Assembly (NCBI GenBank): GCA_900546465.1
Contig: URCX01000064.1
Span: forward strand, 1-10,426
Source of the DNA: an uncultured Bacteroidota bacterium
GTDB taxonomy: Bacteria > Bacteroidota > Bacteroidia > Bacteroidales > P3
DNA length: 10,426 nt
Reading direction: 5' to 3'
In this document: piece by piece, positions 7,443 to 10,426 of the stretch
How positions within the stretch are numbered: position 1 is the stretch's first letter
How the letters are laid out: the number at the start of each line of letters is the position of its first letter
Program-made: the position numbers and the translations under genes
Notes under the pieces: model-generated
What the model saw: the letters and a program-made list of their open reading frames with translations, nothing else
The model's database searches: none
Told to the model about the DNA's origin: nothing

Positions 7443-7617
7443 AGAATAATCTGCAAAAGAACAGGCATGCTTGCTCGACACTTTGTTGCATGCCGGAGTA
7501 TCGGTAATCGGATAAACAGCCACGAAATCTTGTTTGTTTTGCTTTTTAAGTGGCGGAAACGGCAGCTTATCGCCTCAAAACCTGCTGCCGCCCTTTCCAC
7601 CCTTGACGGCAACTTGA
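7443..7617. other. Intergenic stretch upstream of lptB without a recognisable gene
   Basis: Part of a 489-nt gene-free gap (7415-7903). It holds one imperfect inverted repeat: CGGCAGC at 7560-7566 pairs with GCTGCCG at 7584-7590, with an outer GTGG/CCAC pair at 7550-7553 and 7597-7600. No T-run follows on either strand, so it is not a convincing terminator. Open frames crossing it have no recognisable protein features. I see no tRNA or other structured RNA here. Confidence 0.5.
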
Positions 7618-7742
7618 AAAATTGACACTTTTACATCAGAAAACTGACACTTTTATAGTAGAAAATTGACACTTTTTGACTACAAAATTGACACTTTTGC
7701 ACTACAGAATTGACACTTTTTCACCCTAAAAGTGTCAATTTT
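7618..7742. repeat. Phased 22-bp tandem array, five direct copies plus one inverted
   Basis: Five consecutive 22-bp units begin at 7618, 7640, 7662, 7684 and 7706. Each contains AAAATTGACACTTTT or a one-base variant, followed by a 7-bp variable tail. The sixth copy, AAAAGTGTCAATTTT at 7728-7742, is the same core in reverse orientation. The core is nearly its own reverse complement (AAAAnTGnCAnTTTT), and all six core centres (7625, 7647, 7669, 7691, 7713, 7735) are exactly 22 bp apart, close to two helical turns. Such phasing suits repeated binding of a dimeric DNA-binding protein on one face of the helix. Alternatives are the transposase-binding sites of a vanished mobile element or an iteron-like cluster. 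It lies between the terminator of the secreted-protein gene and the lptB promoter. Confidence 0.9.
7706..7742. other. Perfect 13-bp inverted repeat closing the array
   Basis: AATTGACACTTTT (7708-7720) and AAAAGTGTCAATT (7728-7740) are perfect reverse complements separated by 7 nt (7721-7727), giving a long AT-rich hairpin or cruciform. The A7706/T7742 pair can extend it across a G-T mismatch. It arises because array copies five and six face each other. On the plus strand it is followed by TTTTCT and could act as a weak terminator in that direction, though no plus-strand gene needs one. Confidence 0.7.
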
Positions 7743-7835
7743 CTCACCTTCCCATCAAGCTTGCAGACAATAGGCTCAACTTCAAGCATTTTCCCATCAG
7801 GTTCTGCGACGATTAAAACAGAGCGAAAGGGCAAG

Positions 7836-7868
7836 AAAAAAGCCTCGGAGGTTCTCACCTGCGAGGCT
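7836..7868 (-). terminator. Intrinsic terminator of the T9SS-cargo gene
   Basis: On the minus strand AGCCTCG (7868-7862) pairs with CGAGGCT (7847-7841). A mismatch follows, then AGGT/ACCT with a 4-nt loop, giving an 11-bp interrupted GC-rich stem. The stem is followed directly by a run of T (7841-7836). It begins 36 nt after the stop codon at 7904, the expected place for Rho-independent termination of the upstream gene. This should isolate that gene from the lptB operon. Confidence 0.85.
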
Positions 7869-7903
7869 CACATAAATAATATATACTTAAATCATGAAAA
7901 AAT

Positions 7904-10357
7904 CTATCGGATAATCACCTTTTGCGATTGTACGGCTTTGCCGCTCTGTACTTTTATCACGTATGCTCCTGCCGCTACGCCTTCGATGTTGAAGTTCCTT
8001 GCGGTGGTTTCATATACCTTTTGTCCCAAGGTGTTATATACTTCCGCCTTTATGTTCTTTCCGCCTTCGATGATGATGTTGCGGTTGTTGTTTCGGATTG
8101 AAAGGTCTGCCACTTTCTCGACATCGGTGATGGATACGTTCTTCTCGCCTATCTTCAATTTGAAGCGGTCGGCATTCTCTCCGCTTGCGATTTCGACGGT
8201 GTAGGTGTCGCCTTGGTTCATCGCTATCTCTTCTTCACCGTCAAGCAGAACAAGGCTGTATCCCTCGGGTATGTTATCGGCAATGATTTCAACGCTTCGT
8301 GCTTCGCCTGACTTGATGTTCATTGTTGCAGTATAAGGCAGGCTGTTCACTTCTTCCTTGCAAAGATTGATACCCTTGCAAATCAAATAAGGCTCTGCCA
8401 AGCTGCCGTCGCCGAATAATTTATTGGCGTCGAAAATGTCGTAATCCTCTCTTGCCGCTTCGTTCTTTGCAAACATCACAGGAACTTTGTAGCCGTCGGT
8501 GGATACGGAGACGGTCAGGAAGTCTCTCTTGGCAACTGCGGATTTAGCGGCAGGACTGTTGCTATAACCCTTTATCATGTTTTTGTCAAAGGTGAAAGAA
8601 GTTTCTCCATCTTTCATATTCAACATAAATCCGCGACCGGCAGGGACTGATGGCAAGTTTGTAGACCAAGTCTTCAATTCTGATACATATACATATAACG
8701 ACTGTCCTTGTACAGATACGGAGTTTACAACAGCCGATGGATCTATTGCAGCAGGGTAAGGATTTGCCAATGCCATCCATCTGCCTGCGGAATCACTGCC
8801 GGTAACATTATTCGTTACAGTAAGCGAACGGTTCACTGTCTGTCCTGTTACTATAGGAGAGTATGCATCGCTGCTGTAAGCCATTATGCTGTTTCCTGCC
8901 TGTATTTTGTCTTGCTGTTCATCATTATAGTGAAGGAAGTTGTCCTCATTCCATTTGTTTTCTCCATACTTGAATGCCAATGCCCATATATCCGGAGCGT
9001 CAGATGCCGCAAGAGGAGCTAAATCACTCTCTCCCTCAACAGGGAAACCTATAAGAGTCCAAAAGTTAGTTAAAAGTGTTTGAGTTCTAAGACTTGCACG
9101 AACGGCATTGTCCGTTTTGTTGATAAGGTTGCCTCCGTATTGTATTTCTATTTCTATTCCATCAGGCAAGGTAACACCGGGCTCTATGCTTACACTTGTG
9201 CTACTCCTTATTATGTATTTAGGAACGTCGGCTTCGCCCGTTCTTTGCCATGTGTATGCACGATCGAAGCGACCGCTTCCTATGTTTTCGTACCTGCCGT
9301 TAGTGAAGTTCATCTTCTTAGGTGTCGTTGCGTGGACGATTTGTCCGTTGCTTACTGTGAAAGCAGGCGGGTTCAAGCCATCATTCAGATAATTCGCCGT
9401 TTGAGTAATATTCTCGGGGTTTACATCGGAGAATATCGTTGCACATTTCGATGTGTCTGTGCTGTTGGAAATCTCATTCACGTTCGTATTATCCTGAGTC
9501 TGCACCACTCCCATAAGTTTCAGTGCGAAATTGCTTTCGATGGCTGAGTTCCTGATTGCGGTATGCGGAGTATGTTGATCTACTTTGGAATAAACCAAGC
9601 CGCAGATGTGGGCGTTGACATTTCCTGCCATGTTAACATAGCCGTCGCTCACCATGCAAGCCTTAACCGATGAACCATTCGCTCTGCCTATCAGACCGGA
9701 AGCGTAACGATTTGAGTTGCTGCCGTAGAGGTCTATCTTGCCGCTGAATGAGGAGTACTCAAGTGTATCGCCATGGCTTACACCCACCAAGCCTCCCACC
9801 TCGCCTGCCCAAGTGCCGGGATTGAAAGAGATGGAGCAGTTATCGACACCGCAGCAAAAGACGGTGGATGTCCATGAGGACGAAGCCAGGATACCTGCAA
9901 ACAGGACGGAAGCGTTTGCCGATACTGAGAGAGAGGAGGCAAATACGGATATTGTGTCGAGTCTTCCGCCTCCTATCGATACTGCCAATATGCCGGAGGA
10001 TTGAGCGGTTTGCACATCTATGCCGAAAAGCGTTACGTTCTTTACGCTTCCTGACAGTGTTCCGAACAAAGCCGTGTTTTGCTTTCTATCGGCAGTGATA
10101 CAATGACCACCTCCGTCATAGTGTCCGGAGAAGTCTATGGCTTTGAAGGCGTTCTGCCCACCGAATGTCAGGTTAGCAATCTGCTTATAATACTTGCTGC
10201 TGTATTGTTCTCCTCCCATTTTGTTGAACTGCTCGGCAGTTGCAATCAAGTATGGGTCGCTTTGCGTTCCGCTACCTCCTGCAAATTGTGCCATAGCCTT
10301 TCCGCCGGACAATATGGCAAGGGAGAATAGGACTGTCGCTAAAAATAATCTTTTCAT
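7904..10357 (-). CDS. Secreted GLUG-like surface protein with T9SS type A sorting domain
   Basis: An 817-residue protein. A Sec signal peptide (1-23, cleavage after AMA) leads into GGSGTQSDPYLIATAEQFNKM, the block that typically opens GLUG-repeat adhesin-like proteins. Residues up to about 260 carry short degenerate Gly/Val-rich repeats such as GGLVGVSHGD, ASGLIGRANGS and ICGLVYSK, which suggest a beta-helix. A middle region (about 410-640) with NFWTLIGFPVEGE, WMALANPYPAAID and PAGRGFMLNM resembles the part that precedes the tail in many Bacteroidota cell-surface proteins. The last 75 or so residues form a type A C-terminal domain: NIIIEGGKNIKAEVYNTLG, QKVYET, GVAAGAYVIKVQSG and final QKVIIR. 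In the family this tail directs T9SS export and is cut on the cell surface. No enzyme motif is visible, so adhesion is an inference. The ATG at 10357 has a strong ribosome site and lies 4 nt after an upstream stop. Confidence 0.88.
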   Translation of the reverse strand: MKRLFLATVLFSLAILSGGKAMAQFAGGSGTQSDPYLIATAEQFNKMGGEQYSSKYYKQIANLTFGGQNAFKAIDFSGHYDGGGHCITADRKQNTALFGTLSGSVKNVTLFGIDVQTAQSSGILAVSIGGGRLDTISVFASSLSVSANASVLFAGILASSSWTSTVFCCGVDNCSISFNPGTWAGEVGGLVGVSHGDTLEYSSFSGKIDLYGSNSNRYASGLIGRANGSSVKACMVSDGYVNMAGNVNAHICGLVYSKVDQHTPHTAIRNSAIESNFALKLMGVVQTQDNTNVNEISNSTDTSKCATIFSDVNPENITQTANYLNDGLNPPAFTVSNGQIVHATTPKKMNFTNGRYENIGSGRFDRAYTWQRTGEADVPKYIIRSSTSVSIEPGVTLPDGIEIEIQYGGNLINKTDNAVRASLRTQTLLTNFWTLIGFPVEGESDLAPLAASDAPDIWALAFKYGENKWNEDNFLHYNDEQQDKIQAGNSIMAYSSDAYSPIVTGQTVNRSLTVTNNVTGSDSAGRWMALANPYPAAIDPSAVVNSVSVQGQSLYVYVSELKTWSTNLPSVPAGRGFMLNMKDGETSFTFDKNMIKGYSNSPAAKSAVAKRDFLTVSVSTDGYKVPVMFAKNEAAREDYDIFDANKLFGDGSLAEPYLICKGINLCKEEVNSLPYTATMNIKSGEARSVEIIADNIPEGYSLVLLDGEEEIAMNQGDTYTVEIASGENADRFKLKIGEKNVSITDVEKVADLSIRNNNRNIIIEGGKNIKAEVYNTLGQKVYETTARNFNIEGVAAGAYVIKVQSGKAVQSQKVIIR

Positions 10358-10379
10358 GATACTATTCCTCCTCCTTTTT
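10358..10379 (-). promoter_or_regulatory. Strong Shine-Dalgarno for the T9SS-cargo gene
   Basis: AAAAAGGAGGAGGAA runs from 10379 to 10365 on the minus strand; its last GGAGG (10371-10367) is 9 nt before the ATG at 10357. This is unusually strong for a phylum whose genes mostly lack such a site, and the other starts in this window have weak or no match except AAAGGAA at lptB. The site is inside the final codons (Lys-Lys-Glu-Glu-Glu) of the upstream frame, so ribosomes ending there can restart on this gene. Confidence 0.65.
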
Positions 10380-10426
10380 ACTGTTACGATAAATCTTTAC
10401 TCCGGCAAAGCCTCCTGCCAAACCCA
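10362..10426 (-). CDS. C-terminal end of an unidentified upstream gene
   Basis: Only the last 20 codons and a TAG stop (10364-10362) are inside the window. The peptide is GLAGGFAGVKIYRNSKKEEE, a small-residue hydrophobic run followed by a charged tail. This fits the end of a membrane segment with a cytoplasmic tail, but it is too short to name. It reads open to the window edge and stops 4 nt before the next ATG, an operon-like junction that supports real coding. The two other minus-strand frames stop within the same stretch. Confidence 0.5.
   Translation of the reverse strand, partial: GLAGGFAGVKIYRNSKKEEE

Noticed and set aside
7415..7612. 66-codon N-terminal extension of LptB
   Set aside because: The extension has no LptB homology and would read through the promoter box; the ATG at 7414 with AAAGGAA gives the normal family length.
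7618..7742. The 22-bp array as a CRISPR
   Set aside because: Repeats are 15 bp with only 7-bp variable tails, the last copy is inverted, and no cas gene is present. The unit is far too short for repeats plus spacers.
7618..7742. TTGACA motifs as a series of sigma-70 -35 boxes on the plus strand
   Set aside because: The Bacteroidota housekeeping sigma factor uses TTTG / TAnnTTTG, there is no matching -10 at proper spacing, and no plus-strand gene follows.
7724..7800. Short minus-strand frame MLEVEPIVCKLDGKVRKLTLLG upstream of the array
   Set aside because: It is only 22 codons, has no ribosome site and ends within the repeat. The DGK echo comes from a 9-bp direct repeat (TTCCCATCA at 7749 and 7791). 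It is probably chance or decayed sequence.
7710..8204. 164-codon plus-strand frame across the array, terminator and cargo gene end
   Set aside because: It is antisense to the well-supported T9SS sorting domain and to the terminator, with low-complexity Ser/Phe-rich translation and no family features.

Overview
The window comes from a Bacteroidota genome, probably an order with a Porphyromonas- or Flavobacterium-like type IX secretion system (T9SS). The evidence is the T9SS core genes porP/sprF, gldK and gldL, a secreted protein with a type A T9SS sorting domain, and two TACCTTTG boxes that match the Bacteroidota -7 promoter consensus TAnnTTTG. Every gene I can support lies on the minus strand, so transcription runs from high to low coordinates.

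Layout in transcription order. (1) 10426-7904: the last 20 codons of an unidentified gene, then 4 nt later a large secreted GLUG-like protein ending in a T9SS type A C-terminal domain, followed by an intrinsic terminator (7836-7868). (2) 7835-7415: a gene-free gap holding a striking array of six 15-bp near-palindromic sites. Their centres are exactly 22 bp apart, and the last copy is inverted. An lptB promoter candidate follows. (3) 7414-3134: a tight five-gene envelope operon: lptB (LPS-transport ATPase), a NodB-like deacetylase with an unassigned N-terminal region, hldD/rfaD (ADP-heptose epimerase), a KdsC-like HAD phosphatase, and an RlpA-type DPBB/SPOR lipid-free peptidoglycan protein. Gaps are 5 and 21 nt, and the last two junctions overlap by 4 and 31 nt. 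(4) 3133-1: a good promoter candidate (3024-3055) leading into porP/sprF, gldK and the start of gldL, which runs off the window edge. The order P-K-L matches the porPKLMN arrangement; gldM and gldN would be expected beyond base 1.

How it fits together. LptB powers LPS delivery to the outer membrane. HldD and the KdsC-like enzyme make or process core sugars, RlpA works on peptidoglycan, and GldK/GldL/PorP belong to the machine that exports CTD proteins, which in Porphyromonas are anchored to a form of LPS. The GLUG-like protein is a predicted client of that machine. The neighbourhood is therefore an LPS-plus-T9SS envelope cluster. The least explained elements are the 22-bp phased array and the deacetylase.
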